64,000 bases of DNA from Limnephilus marmoratus. Its lineage: Eukaryota > Arthropoda > Insecta > Trichoptera > Limnephilidae. The stretch spans positions 25,119,286 through 25,183,285 of the forward strand of contig OU862913.1 in NCBI GenBank assembly GCA_917880885.1. Reading direction: 5' to 3'. Positions within the stretch are counted from its first letter, which is position 1. The number at the start of each line of letters is the position of its first letter. This document shows, in pieces, positions 34,740 through 46,204 of the stretch. A program made the position numbers and the translations under genes. The notes under the pieces were generated by a model. That model saw only the letters and a list, made by a program, of their open reading frames with translations, was not told the origin of the DNA and made no database searches.

Positions 34740-35240
34740 TCATTGATGAAGTTATTTAATTAAATAAAGAAAATCAATAAAAAGTAAAATAAAAAAAAAA
34801 CTAAAGTAAATTAAGTAAAAAGTTTTAAAAAAAAGTTTAATGTAATTTAATTTATTTTATTTAGTTCTAATTAACATTTTTAATCTTAATGAAACAAATA
34901 AAATAAACCAATAGATAAATTAAATTAAATAAGTATAAATAAATAAATTACATCAATCAAATTAAACATTTATTTATAAATGAAATTTAATTTCTTAATA
35001 AAAATAAAAACGGTAATTTTAAAATAATACAAAATAATAATAGCATTAAAAAAACTTTAATTCAATAAAATATGTAAAATTAATAACAATAACATAATTA
35101 ATAAAATCCGTAAATGAAAGAAGACGGAATAAACAGAATAAATAAAATTAATTTTAAGTAAACAGAATAAATAAAAAATAAAATAAAAACACAATTTAAA
35201 TAAATAAATAAAATTGAAAAAAAAAAATTATTATTAAATA
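34740..35240. repeat. A-rich low-complexity tract
   Basis: Irregular runs of AAATAAA/TAAATAAA without a fixed period. No gene. Confidence 0.8.
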
Positions 35241-35244
35241 GATT

Positions 35245-36170
35245 TTGGCGCCACCAAATAAAAAAAAGATGGCGTACTTATTTGTACAGTCGGCTGAGGA
35301 AAAAAGCACTGTTGCTACCTACATATGACATAAGTATGATAAAAGAGGTGACGTAGGTAACGCGATAAGAAAAGATGACATAGTTAGCTCATCATGCATA
35401 TTAAGTGGAAATAAAATAAATAAGTACTAAGTCCAGTTTTAAGTTATTGAGTTCCTTATCAGCAAGTTAATATATTCCATTCCATCAGTTAATTAAAAAA
35501 GGACTTACCGGAAGAAGTTGATGATTCTTGATTGATACGGAGCAAAGTCAAATCACTTTAATTTATTGTTATTTTGAAAACTTTAATATTATTACAACTG
35601 AACACTGGGAATACAGATAGGCAGGTAACTAATTGTCAGGTTTGGTTGAAATAGTTTTGCACACAACAAGATAACTCACAGCTTGACACAGGTATAACGA
35701 ATTCTGAAGAAAGAATTAAATTTGTCGTTAAGCAGAAGAAAAAATTAGAAAGTCACAAGGTGTGAGGTGTTTTAACAAGGATGGGCTTGATAATAAGTAA
35801 AGTGTGCAGGTATTTGCAGTATCAGTAGGTAGTCTGTTAAAATAGCTTATCAATTATTGCTATCAATAGCACCTGCTTAATCTTATCTGTCTCAATAGAT
35901 AAACACCAAGGAGCGAGCAGTTCGATCACTTCAATTTTTCATAACTTGATTTTAAATTTTCAAGGCCGAAAGTATTATCGTGTTTTATTTTTGGGACGTT
36001 TTGCCGTGTTGCGCTATCTCCTTCTAGAACCAACAATTCACACAGCGTTACAGGGCAAATGTGTAATTGAAGATTGTCATATTTTTTATTGGTTTTGTAG
36101 ATTCTTATTTACCATGAAATGGGAATTATTTAAATTTAGGCGCCTCCTATCTGGACTGCCCGGGCTTCAC
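35245..36170. other. Gene-free stretch
   Basis: AT-rich, no convincing reading frame. A degenerate arm of the fold-back element at 54767-55005 (TTTTGCCGTGTTGCGCTA) lies near 36000-36045. Confidence 0.4.
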
Positions 36171-36179
36171 CCTCGTAGG

Positions 36180-37030
36180 CAAGTTCAAACCTAAAGGAGG
36201 TGTCTGTCTCTATAGACGAGCTGACGTCATCTGTGTGCGATTGTTGAATCTAGAAAACTCCAGATTCGACGTAACGTGGGTACGCGTCAATCTTGCCGGT
36301 ACGGTAAGATTCTACGCATGTTTATACTGCTCACCGAATCTTTGCGAATCAAGTTCAAGAAGTCACAGCGCCTTTAGGATCGTCCGACCACTGCCTGGTG
36401 ACGACATCAATCCCTATAAACTTCAGACCGCCAAACGAGAAGCTGAAGAGGAAAGTGTGGCACTATAGGTCAGCAGATTGGTTCGGTCTGCGGGCACATT
36501 TTGATGCTTTCCCGTGGTCAGCTGTCTGTTTTCGGACTTCGGATCCCTCAAGATGTGCCCAGGAAATTGGTGAAGTCATCACATCCGCGATGGATGGCTT
36601 CATCCAATCTACTGTTAAGGACACTGGTGTGGGCTCAAAGCCATGGTTCAGTCAACAATACTCTGAAGCAGTGCGACGAAAAAATGCGGCTTACCGAGCC
36701 TACAACACATCATCCGAATACAGAACAGCTTACAACAAAATGGCAAAGGAAACCAAGAGAATCATAAATAGATCAAAATTCGAGCACGACCTGCAGATCA
36801 GCAGAAAGCTGGCTGCATGCCCGCAAGGCAGCAGAGCATTCTGGTGGTTTGCGGACTCAACAGGTCGCAATTCCCGCAAATCCAGTCTGCCACCGCTTGA
36901 CGTGACGGCTCACTATCAAACACCGCCAACGAAAGGGCTAACCTATTAGGGAAAATGTTTGCGGATAACTCAACCCTCAATGACCAAGGTGCTGCCCCGA
37001 CGTCGGTTCCTCATTGCGGTTTTCATATGA
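36180..37030 (+). pseudogene. LINE fragment: endonuclease end and linker to RT
   Basis: 36196-36345 encodes GGVCLYRRADVIC and LYCSPN, endonuclease blocks. A gap then brings LGSSDHCLV (36376-36402), the C-terminal endonuclease motif. The linker KPWFSQQYSEAVRRKNAAYR and SSLPPL leads toward an RT that is not present. It comes from a different LINE lineage (CR1/Jockey-like) than the family at 817. Internal deletions and frameshifts make it dead. Confidence 0.7.
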
Positions 37031-37039
37031 AAAAGCTGA

Positions 37040-37260
37040 GGATCCGGCATGCAAGGCAACAGCTCTACCGATTGAGCTACGGAACCCATATTAATTTTGT
37101 CACTTTTAACTGTATCATACTTCCGTAGCTCAATCGGTAGAGCTATTGCCATGTAAGCAAAGGGTCCTGGGTTCGAGTCCCAGCGGAGCCAATATCTTTT
37201 CTGATTTTTCTGTCTCCAGATTTCGATTGAGTTTCGCTTATATTGTCTTCATTTAATTAA
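37040..37260. repeat. Inverted pair of tRNA-like SINE heads (family 2)
   Basis: A minus-strand head at about 37043-37086 faces a plus-strand head at about 37120-37191 (GTAGCTCAATCGGTAGAGC and GGGTTCGAGTCCC). The tail TCTGATTTTTCTGTCTCC follows. The same head-to-head arrangement is found in the two hAT elements at 26318 and 43161. Confidence 0.65.
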
Positions 37261-37289
37261 ATATTATAATTTGAGATTTTACTCATAAA

Positions 37290-37410
37290 GTTTAAAAAAT
37301 TAATAATAAATAATATTTTAAGTGTTTGAATGTTCTTGAATTCTTTTCCAATACGGAATAAGAATCCTAACATTCTAAGGGCTTTCTTCACAATCATGTT
37401 AACTTTTTGA
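37290..37410 (-). pseudogene. Short LINE scrap
   Basis: KALRMLGFLFRIGKEFKNIQ on the minus strand matches the post-RT region of the LINE at 46934-47905 (YKMLGFLLRVCKVFKSAK). Confidence 0.5.
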
Positions 37411-37922
37411 CCGCGGATGGCATGTATACGTGCCCTGCTCGACTTGGCCCGTACGCGGATGGCACGTAGACATGCATATAGTTTTCGCTCTTCATATCTC
37501 GGCTGCGTCATACTATTTTTGGTTGAAAATTGTTTTCAACACATCTTTGAAACTTTTTTCAGTGACATCTACCGTATTCACTCGCAAACAAATTGACAAA
37601 TTAGTTAAAAGATAAATCTTCGATCGACCGAGAAATTTTCTCAGAGCATACGGACAGACTGAACATTTCATATTTTGGCCGCTGTGTGGCGCGAGCGTCG
37701 ATTTTAGCTGATTTTGGCGGAATGTGCGCCGATAGGTAAATCATGCATAATCATTCACACTTACCATGAAAGAAAAAACTATTAGTTTAAAATTTATAAC
37801 TGCTTTAGTGTTAAGTTTATGTTAGTGTAATAAATCGTATCATATAAGTGGACCCAATTATTCTGCGAGTCGAGTATCAAGTTTTACGATCGACGCAGTG
37901 GCTGACAGATTGATGACGCAAG

Positions 37923-37938
37923 ATGGCGGCAATCGGAG
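37923..37938 (+). other. Possible short first coding exon
   Basis: AAGATGGCGGCAATCGGAG is followed at once by a strong donor GTATGT at 37939. AAGATGGCGGC is a frequent start-codon context of housekeeping genes in animals. If real, it encodes MAAIG plus one base and the rest lies beyond an intron filled by the hAT at 38306-41202. No further exon was found. Confidence 0.2.
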
Positions 37939-38559
37939 GTATGTTATTTTTGTATGGAATAATGTTATTTATTTATCACGCCGAAAATAAACAATGTAAA
38001 AATTATTTCATGGTGTGAAAAAATACTTTGTATATTGGTTGACATGTTTATTAAATATTGTGAGTTTGGGAGATATTCTACGTATAAAGAAAAATGATTA
38101 CGATTCCTTGTAAACAGTCCCGCGTACAGGAGTAGTATGCTTAGGCCAAAGACGCGGAGAAAGGGTTAATATGTGCCTCGAATGTGAGTTTACTATCAAG
38201 TAGAACATCTAGATCACGAATTTGAGTAACCCTTTTGAGTGATTAGCTGGCTATATGATAGTTATGATCAAATTTAATTTTATTTCTAATGAAGGTAATC
38301 ACATACAGGGGCGGCCCTAGGGCGGTGCGAGCGGTGCGACCGCACAGGGCGCCGTCGTAAGGGGGCGCCGAAAACACCCGACCACTGATCGACTGTCTAT
38401 CGACCGTGCGCTTAAATCATCGGTCGGTGCGGGAAGTAAGCAGTGTTGCCAACGTAGGCGATTTTTTGCTATTTAGGCTACTCAGGACAAGAAAAGCGAC
38501 TGGTCGCCTATTAGGCTTCTTCAGAGACAGGTTATTTAAATCAGCCGAATCGCAAATAA

Positions 38560-39707
38560 TTAAAAAAAAATACAATAATGCTGTCGCTGAAAGAATTTTT
38601 AGCGTAATGGGGACAATCAAAACAATCATGGACTTAGCAAACGCATCGCAATTGCTGAAAAACTGCTCGAAATTTGTGAAGCAGTTTTTTTTTTTACATG
38701 AATACCGCACAAGAGTCCCAACTGCTCCCGTCCGAAACCAGTGAGACTATGCCATCCCCAAATGGGGTATGTTGTGAGGCTGAAGGTAGTGGGGAGGGAA
38801 GGAGGTAGGGAAGAGGAAGGTGGGGAAGTTCCTGGCTATTCAGATCTGGTCACCAAACACGGCTAAAGCCATTTCAAGCAACGTTTCAATTCTGAATGGT
38901 GGTCTTACACCAGGGCGATACTGAGAGTATCTTCCACTCTGGAACGTGCCGCAAATATACTATATATTATTTTAAATTAATAAAATTGTGAAATACACAA
39001 ATTAATCAAATAAAATTTATTTGCCACGCCGGGATTCGATCCCGCGACCTTCGGAATGCGAGTCAAGCGCTTTACCGCTGCACTACGCCGGCCGTCTTAT
39101 TCGCCTGCTCAAATAACAGCTAAGGAAATAGCTTCCCAGGCTGGGATAGATTCTACGCTTAAGACAGTCCGATCCCGAAGAAAGAAGCGATTATTTGAAT
39201 ATGAAGCTGCAAAAAATTAACGTCTTTTACCCTATGATAGATACAATTGAAAATGCAATGGTAACTCGGTTTGAAAAATTATCTAAATTCAATGATACAT
39301 GGTCTTTTTTGTATAACATCAAAATAATTCCTGATAAATCTTCATTAGAAAAAGCCGGCGCAGATTTGCAAATCATTTTAACTGATGGGGAAAAATATGA
39401 TGTCTCTAGTTGCGAATTGGTTGAAAAACTTTTGAGCCAAAACCCATTACTAAAATATCTTGACTCAGCAGAGCCACTACAAGTTATTCAACTTATAAAA
39501 AAAATGATTGGCAGGATATATTCCCAAATGTGTGGACGGATGTTTTAGTAAATTAAAACGTACTTACGTTCGGCTATGTGTCAAGAAAGACTGTCAGATC
39601 TTGCAATTTTATCAATAATTGAGAATGATATCCCAAGGGTTAAATTAGATTTAATAAAAAAAATCGCAAAGACAAAAGCAAGAAAAGTTGTGTCTGGTTT
39701 TTATTGA
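38560..39707 (+). pseudogene. hAT/ZMYM1-like transposase remnant
   Basis: 38575-38680 encodes NAVAERIFSVMGTIKT, which looks like a hAT C-terminal block. After the SINE (38686-39096) the reading resumes as QAGIDSTLKTVRSRRKKRLF, shifts frame, and gives TRFEKLSKFNDTWSFLYNIK and LLKYL.SAEP (39270-39490). After another shift it gives FSKLKRTYVR and CQERLSDLAILS, ending KKIAKTKARKVVSGFY before the stop at 39707. The order fits the ZMYM1/TTF-type hAT transposase C-terminus (dimerisation region). At least three frameshifts, one SINE and a deletion make it non-functional. Confidence 0.75.
38686..39096 (-). repeat. tRNA-derived SINE (family 1) inside the hAT element
   Basis: Complement of 97-474, with T run (A tail) at 38686-38695 and B-box complement GGGATTCGATCCCGCGACC near 39034. 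It interrupts the transposase remnant, so it is younger than the hAT insertion. Confidence 0.85.
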
Positions 39708-40082
39708 TTTCGCAAATTTAATTAAATAAATGTAATCAAACATATATTTTTTAAACGACTTCAAAAAGGAAGAGGTTCTCAATTCGACTTTATATTTTTT
39801 AATGTTTGTTACCTCAGAACTTTCGACTGGGTGAAACGAAATTGATGATTTTTTTTTATTTGAAAGCTAGTGCTTCCCGTGTGGTCCAATTTCAATTTGG
39901 TTCAGTTTTGACAATGGCATCCACGAGAAAACCATATATGTAAGTCTTAAATTTGCATTAAGTATGTGCGTGACAAATGGATGAATAACTCAATATCACT
40001 CCAACCGATTTCAATGATTCTTTTTTTATTGGAAAGGATGTACTTCAAGGGTAGTTTGATGAGAGTTTGTTAGGTTCTGATT

Positions 40083-40430
40083 ATGGGATCTTTTTTTTTA
40101 CATGAGATCCACACAGGAGGCCCTGAGGAAAAAAATTTCCCTCAGGGCCTATGTCATCTTTGGGGATTCTGTGAGGAGGGTTTTTTTGGGAAAGGAAGGA
40201 GAGGAGAGTTCTGGGAAGGAAAAAGGTTTAAGGGGTGGGTAGGAATCTGGGGTTCAGTATGTCCTGGTCATCCGCCTCCAAGACCTAGACAAACCTCACC
40301 CCATGAACCCGGGCACCCCTGCTAAATCACCAAACGTAGCGAACCACTTTGGGTGACCTATGGCAGAGGTGTTTTTATCCAATAAAGGTTCCCGGGCCGC
40401 AGTACCCATTCCCGCCTCCCTAATTTATAT
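40083..40430 (-). repeat. SINE-like repeat with terminal hairpin
   Basis: Minus-strand copy of the repeat at 14795-15258. The hairpin (CCTGAGGAAAA/TTTCCCTCAGG) lies at 40121-40150 and the conserved start CCGGGAACC at 40384-40400. Confidence 0.7.
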
Positions 40431-40671
40431 GATCTATGACAAAGTAACGGAACTTTTTAATTCTTAGGAGCAAATTAACGATACTCGGCCGAATCTTTTA
40501 TAGGCTATCCGGATCTTTGAGTCACCTACCGTAACGTCGTTATGGTCAAGTAATGTCTGTCTCACACGAGCAGCACGTTTAGTAAGTCTACCCATATTCA
40601 GTCAATTTAGTCAAAGTACAAATTCATTAAAAATCAAAAAATAAACAAAAAATTTAACAAAACATAAAACG

Positions 40672-41030
40672 ACTTAAAAACTGCACTAAAAAGTAAAAAA
40701 ATAATTTCTTATTCTTCTACAACATAATAATCAACTAACGTTTTCTGCTCATCAATATGTAGGTACGATCGTTATTTTTGGAGTCGGTGTCAGCCAAGGT
40801 ACCCGGCCCGTCGTGTTCACTTAACAGCTCGCCTCTCGCCTCGTCAAGTCGATACAAGCACATCTCACCTATAACTGTGTAAGTAGTTACAAACCTACCT
40901 TGGCTGACGCCGACTTCAAAAATAAAAATGGTACCTACATATTGATGAGTAGAAAAAGTTAGTTGATTTAGTTGTAGAAGAATACGAAATTATTGTTATT
41001 ATTATTATTGCATTTTTTGAAGTCGTTTTT
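40672..41030. repeat. Fold-back element ending in AAACGACTT
   Basis: AAACGACTTAAAAA at 40674 is mirrored by TTTTTTGAAGTCGTTTT at 41013-41029. The arms (for example TCATCAATATGTAGGTAC and its complement near 40945) surround a unique centre near 40860. A related AAACGACTTCAAAAAGGA end is at 39753 and again at 63967-64000, so this is a common dispersed family. Confidence 0.75.
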
Positions 41031-41261
41031 TTATTTTGTTAAAATTTTTGTTTTTTCTGATATTATTTCTCATCTGTCCTACTAGGTACTTCAATTAAAG
41101 TTGCATAACTGCTAAGAAAGAGCTCTATTTTTGGAAGGGGGGGGGGGGGGGCGCCACCAAGAGATTTCGCACCACCTAATAATTTAGCTAGGGCAGCCCC
41201 TGATCACATAACATTTAAAAGTGTTCATGTTGAGATGATTAATTATACAGTGTTCATTAGG

Positions 41262-41421
41262 GAACGTACCCATACTACGTGACACGTTTAGGGGGGGGGG
41301 GGTCTTCAAAATGTCACGCTCGGTACAAATGAGTGGCGGGTTGCTTAGGTTTTTGGTCACCGGGGGGTGGGGGGGGTTAAAAATTCCAAAAGTTGGTCAC
41401 GTAGTATGGGTACGTTCCCTT
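41262..41421. repeat. MITE with AGGGAACGTACCCATAC ends
   Basis: AGGGAACGTACCCATACTAC at the left and GTAGTATGGGTACGTTCCCT at the right, with G runs inside. A damaged copy lies at 59080-59185 within another hAT remnant. Confidence 0.8.
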
Positions 41422-41426
41422 AGGTC

Positions 41427-41818
41427 TATACAGGGTGTAACAGAACGTACCCGAGGGATTTTAACCAGTGATTCCTGAGCGTATTTGGAGTAAAAAGTGT
41501 AAATGAAATTTTGGTCTCCGGTGACTTATTTAATGATATTTTTTTATTTTTTAAAAATTTTTTTTCTTCAAATTCAAACAAAAAAAAATTTCTTCCGCTT
41601 TTTGTCATTGGTCACTCAGCCGAGTAACCGACCAACCCCTCAACCCGCTTCCAACTGTCCAACACCTAACATTTTTTAATATTTTTATAGAAAAAATAAA
41701 TAAAAAAAACATCAAAAATGTCACCGGAGACCAAAATTTCATTTACATTTTTTACTCCCAATAACGTCAGGAATCGATGGTTAAAATCCCTTGGGTACGT
41801 CCTGTTACACCCTGTATA
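41427..41818. repeat. Fold-back MITE inserted in a LINE
   Basis: TATACAGGGTGTAACAGAAC and its complement TGTTACACCCTGTATA form the ends. The arms include GAAATTTTGGTCTCCGGTGA. The flanking TA duplication would fit a Tc1/mariner-type mover, but no transposase is present. Confidence 0.75.
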
Positions 41819-42190
41819 GAACTTCTTGTAATTTAATGCAGTCGATGATAGAGTTAATCGGAAGATATATTTTCATATCATCAGCGAAGAGTAGAACATT
41901 TGCATAATTAAAGCATTTTATAATGTCGTTGATGAAAATTGTAAATAGTAACGGTCCCAGGTGAGATCCTTGGGGTACACCGGAAGGTGTATTTATGAAC
42001 TCAGAAATGAAACCATTAATTGTTACTCCTTGAGTGCGCCCATCAAGATAAGAGACTAACCATCGATACAAATCCCCGTGAATTCCCAAAGCCAGTAATT
42101 TGGATAAAAGAAGATTGTGATCAATTTTATCAAACGCTTTCGAGAAGTCTGTATAGATTACGTCAACTTGGATTTGATCATCCATTTATC
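41819..42190 (-). pseudogene. LINE reverse-transcriptase fragment
   Basis: It reads VDVIYTDFSKAFDKIDH, then SGVPQGSHLGPLLF and the catalytic box LLFADDMKIY. It is open for about 120 codons and stops at the MITE. It belongs to the same lineage as 46934-47905. Confidence 0.75.
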
Positions 42191-42589
42191 TTGTCTACAA
42201 GTCCAACAAATCTAACTAAGTGTCCCTTTCTCAATCTTGCACACTTCCCTTACGTTAGATTTATTAATAGCTTAATGAATTCAGTGAATATTATATAAGT
42301 TTTATAAAAAAACCAAAATATTGTAAATTGATTATCACTCAACCTGATAATACATATAACCAACCTACACCTGCCTGTCTCCGTAGCCTTATCAGAGTTC
42401 AGCACCAAATATAAATATTACTAAAATGTGAATCCAAGAATTTCCTAGTACATAATCCATTTATAATAGGTATAAAAACATCTTCCACCATTGCTTATCT
42501 CCTACGAGTATTTTAAATTGATAAGACGTTGTGACAAAGAGAACGCCCGTATTGATTTATGTTCGGTTCATGAAGGCCACTCGAATGAT

Positions 42590-42850
42590 TTTTGGCATAC
42601 TATGATAAGATTACAAAACGTCTTGAGCGATCACTTGCCGTAATGTGCCAAATTATTGTTCCACATTTTAACTACTGTTTGACTATTCTTTTGCAGAGTA
42701 ATAGCGGAGGACTAAATAAGTTGCAACTTCTCCAAAATAGAGCAATGAGAATAATAATTAGGCGAAATAGATTCTGTTAGAATAGAAATGTTAAAGGAAC
42801 TAAATTGGCTAATAGTGAAACAGTTGCTTTTCTTGAACACAATGATATTA
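42590..42850 (+). pseudogene. LINE C-terminal fragment
   Basis: VPHFNYCLTILLQSNSG followed by LNKLQLLQNRAMRII is the conserved region after the RT domain. A stop at 42778 and a frame change before LKELNWL show decay. Confidence 0.65.
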
Positions 42851-43160
42851 ATGATTATTATCTATATATATAAAAATCTATTGCTGTTCGTTTGTCTCGC
42901 TAAAACTCGAGAACGGCTGGGCCGATTTAGCTGATTTTGGTTTTGAAATGTTTGTCATAGTACAGGGAAGGTTTAAACGGTGAGAAAATATGGAAAAATT
43001 GCGGGGAAGATGGTAAAAACAACAATTTCATTTTCCCATACAAACTGTTCTATCTACTTTTCTTTCAATCATTTACCATTTGTCTCTTCCGTACGGTAGA
43101 CTCGGGTCCACTCGAATTGAAGCACATATAAAATTAAGGGTTTTGAATTGACATCATATA

Positions 43161-44581
43161 CAGTGGCGGCGTAAGGGGGGGGCGGAGGGGGCGGTCCGCC
43201 CCGGGTGCCAAGCACCAAGGGGTGACAACGCCAACTCACTCGTACAGACAAAGAATGCGCACAAAATATCCCCCTGTAAAAACATTTCAATAAATAACTA
43301 CGTACTCCTGTATCTAGCTACTTACATTATCATATTTCGAAGGCATCGCAACTATATTTTTTAATTATTTTTTCGAATATAATTTCTAATTCCCTTCCTA
43401 AAACTAAAGAATCATTAATTTTTAGAAGCTTGCATTAACACTCTATGATATATGATATATGTGATCCCAACACCGGCAAAGAAAGCGTTGAGAGAAAAGA
43501 TGCAGGATCAACACTCATACCAGCTTTGTGTGACTTCAGTTTTCTATGCTATCTTTCCTTTTGGTGTGAAGTCCTAGAATAGGTTAATCAGACAAAAAGA
43601 TAAATATAAAAATCTGGGCTATCATTGGAAAAGTGTGTAATAAAACTCTTAAAATTTTCTTTAAAATCAATGCAACCAAATAATGGAAAAGGCTATTTGC
43701 TACGCAACAAAAAATGTGAGGACTTAGACGTCCGATTGAAGGAAAAAGAGGAAGGAGGATATTTCGAAAATGTCTGGAGCAATGGTCCGAGATGCCGGAC
43801 TTACATTACCAAAGGACCTGCAGAGAGAAATGTTTAAATGTCACGATAGATTTTACGAAGAACTAGACCATCGTTATAGGGCAATGGTTTCTATTTTGGT
43901 TATATTTAGTGTTTATTTTTATATTTAACTTTATGAGTAAAATCTCAAATTGTAATATTTAATTAAATGAAGACAATATTAAAGAAACTTAATCGAAAAT
44001 CTGGAGACAGAAAAATCAGAAAAAGATATTGGCACCTCTGGGACTCGAAGCCAGGACCTTCTGCTTACATGGCAACAGCTCTACCAACTGAGTTAATTAA
44101 TCATTTATCCAGACACTATCTAGATAGCATTTAGTTCGGTTTTGAATATTGCAATCATATATAAAGGTATAATATAATATGTGCATTAAGAAAATGAAGA
44201 TAACGTTGGTAGTTCTTAGTCGAAGAATGATATAGTTAAAAGTAACCGAATTGGATATAGACATCTTAGCTCAGTTGGTAGAGCTGTTGCCATGTAAGCA
44301 GAATCCTGGGTTCGAGTCCCAGAGGTGCCAATATCTTATTATGATTTTTCTGTCTCCTTAATAAAATCTTATTAAGGTCCACAATGAGCTAAGCGCGAAT
44401 AACCAATCTTTCTGTGTTATCAATTGAAAGAGACAGAGAAAACAATCTTGATAATGTGATTGAAAATTTTATTAAAATGAAGTCTCGTAAGCATTTAATA
44501 TCAGCATTTGGTGTTTTATTTTATGTAGGGGTGTTCAATACAAAACCGCCCCGGGTGCCAATCTACCCTACGCCGCCACTG
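43161..44581. mobile_element. Non-autonomous hAT element, sister of 26318-27897
   Basis: CAGTGGCGGCGTAAGG and TACGCCGCCACTG are the termini. ATCATATA is repeated at 43153-43160 and 44582-44589. It is in the opposite orientation to the copy in the ankyrin gene and carries the same inverted tRNA-like heads (44031-44097 minus, 44260-44330 plus). It lacks the MITE nested in the other copy. Confidence 0.92.
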
Positions 44582-45109
44582 ATCATATATCCACATCCTT
44601 GAAAGTTTCAACTCTATTCAACAAACCACAAATACCGATATATTGTTTGATTCCCTCCCTCTATTTAAGAAAAACATTTTTAGCACACTGAATTCGCACA
44701 CATAACACACACATCCACACACCCTCCCACACCCCTCTTCTTCAATAAGTTACTAAATTAATTTAGGTATAATGTATTACTTATCACACAAAAATATAAG
44801 ATAACAGCGACATGTCATTGGTACCAATTATTGTATTAACTCTATAACTTTGTAAATATTTCCCATTATGTAATAATGTACTGTTTGTTTCTGTAAAATA
44901 AAAATAAATAAATAAATAAATTACTCGGATGTATGAATTACTATATATGAGCATAACTTCCAAACAACTGCACCAAATTGGATAATTCTTTTTTTTTTGT
45001 TCGTTTGTATAAAACTACTGTTGAGCTCTGGCATTATGAAATTTGTATAAAAAATTGTAATAGGTGGCACGCGAGCAGTTTGAAAACTGAATGTACCGGG
45101 AATGAATTT

Positions 45110-45312
45110 GTGGAATGTGAGAGATGGATGGGTGAGGAGGGTGGGGTGGAGGGGGTTGGGGGAGGGAAAGAAGGGGGGTGTAGGAGGGTGGGGGGAAGGT
45201 GGACGGGGAGGGATAGGGTTGTGGGGAGGGGTAAGGGAGATTGGGGGTGGCGGAGTGATGGGGGGAGTGGAGTGGGGAGAGGGAAGATGGAGGAGACGGA
45301 GTGGGAATCACC
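45110..45312. repeat. Purine (G-rich) tract
   Basis: About 200 bp of almost pure purine on the plus strand, preceded by AATAGGTGGCACGCGAGC. It has the same arrangement as 45665-45990 and, complemented, as 15340-15650. Open frames through it are compositional. Confidence 0.8.
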
Positions 45313-45350
45313 CTAATACCATGCGAGCGAAGCCGCGGGAAAAAGCTAGC

Positions 45351-45610
45351 GTTTTATGGGCAATCAAGATACGGAAGTTGAACGGCGTTGTGATCATAAT
45401 CCAACAGTGAAACGAACCACTGTCCAAGAACTGCAAACGTTTCTTCATCAGAACAATGATTTAGTAAAAATGTTCAAAATGGCATTAGAACGTATGCCAT
45501 CGGACAGCCATAATATTAAACGAAACATGGATCTATGCGTGTTTGGTACTCTTTCACGCAAAAACTACTTAATGGATTTTAATGAAACTTTACAATTATA
45601 TAGCTCACCC
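45351..45610 (+). pseudogene. Helitron Rep/helicase N-terminal fragment
   Basis: FMGNQDTEVERRCDHN and LQTFLHQNNDLVKMFKMALE, then MPSDSHNIK, follow the conserved N-terminal (Helitron_like_N) region of Helitron proteins. The fragment is about 80 residues long, lacks the HUH and helicase domains and ends where the next repeat begins. Confidence 0.6.
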
Positions 45611-45611
45611 A

Positions 45612-46065
45612 TTAGAAAAACATACATATACAAGCTCTGGCATCATGAATTTGTATAAAAAAATTGCAATAGGTGGCACGCGAGCTGTTTGAAAACTGAA
45701 TGTATCGGGAATGAATGTATGGAATGCAGGAGGGGGGAGGGGAACCTGTGAGGGCGGGGAACTCTGGAGGGGGGGAGGGAACTCGGGAGGGGGGAGGGAA
45801 CTCGGGAGGGGGATCCACGGAAGGGGGTAGGCGAATATGGGGGGGGGAGGGGAACTCGGGAGGGAGGTTCACGAGATGGGGGGAGGGGGGAGTAGAGTGA
45901 GAAGAGGGAAGGTGGAGGAGGAGGAGTGGGAACGCAAGAGAGGAAGGGGACGCGGGGGAGGAAGGGGAGGAGGAAGATGAACGGGACAAGTGGTAAAGGA
46001 CACGCAGGAAGAAACAATTTCTTTATTAAATAGCATAGCAACGCATGCCAGATACCAGCTAGTAA
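45612..46065 (-). mobile_element. Non-autonomous Helitron-like repeat with purine tract
   Basis: Read on the minus strand it starts CTAGCTGGTATCTGGCATGC, then GAAATTGTTTCTTCCTGCG, a pyrimidine tract, and ends with the GAAATTTGTATA-like segment. The order is the same as at 15297-15660. No coding sequence. Confidence 0.55.
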
Positions 46066-46121
46066 GCAATTAGCCTGAAACACTCATCTACATTGAAAAA
46101 ATCTCTCGAGAAAAGATACAT

Positions 46122-46195
46122 GCCGCCGACGGGACTTGAACCCGCTTCCCTCTGATATCCGGTCAGCTGCTCTTTAACCACTGAGCTATGTCGGC
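46122..46195 (-). repeat. tRNA-like SINE head (family 4)
   Basis: The minus strand folds as a cloverleaf with a D arm (AGCTCAGTGGTTAAAGAGC) and a T arm (GCGGGTTCAAGTCCCGT), but the acceptor stem has two mismatches and the anticodon loop lacks the invariant T before the anticodon. The body continues into TATCTTTTCTCGAGAG, shared with 22640-22715. I call it a SINE head, not a tRNA gene. Confidence 0.55.
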
Positions 46196-46204
46196 TTATC
46201 TAAT

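Larger units (their letters stand above)
38306..41202 (+). mobile_element. hAT element with decayed ZMYM1-like transposase
   Basis: It begins CAGGGGCGGCCCTAGGGCGG and ends with the complement of CAGGGGCTGCCCTAG. The target ATCACATA is repeated exactly on both sides (38298-38305 and 41203-41210). Inside lie pieces of transposase, a nested SINE, a SINE-like repeat and a fold-back. At 2.9 kb it is a once-autonomous element now riddled with insertions. Confidence 0.92.
42860..45610 (+). mobile_element. Helitron-like element, interrupted
   Basis: The left part opens with the abundant insect Helitron-type sequence TGCTGTTCGTTTGTCTCGC and AACTCGAGAACGGCTGG. A hAT element (43161-44581) is inserted with an exact target duplication. 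The right part contains CGAAGCCGCGGGAAAAAGCTAG near 45326-45347, a Helitron-like 3' end, then Helitron protein sequence. At least two Helitron copies may be joined here, so the borders are approximate. Confidence 0.5.
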
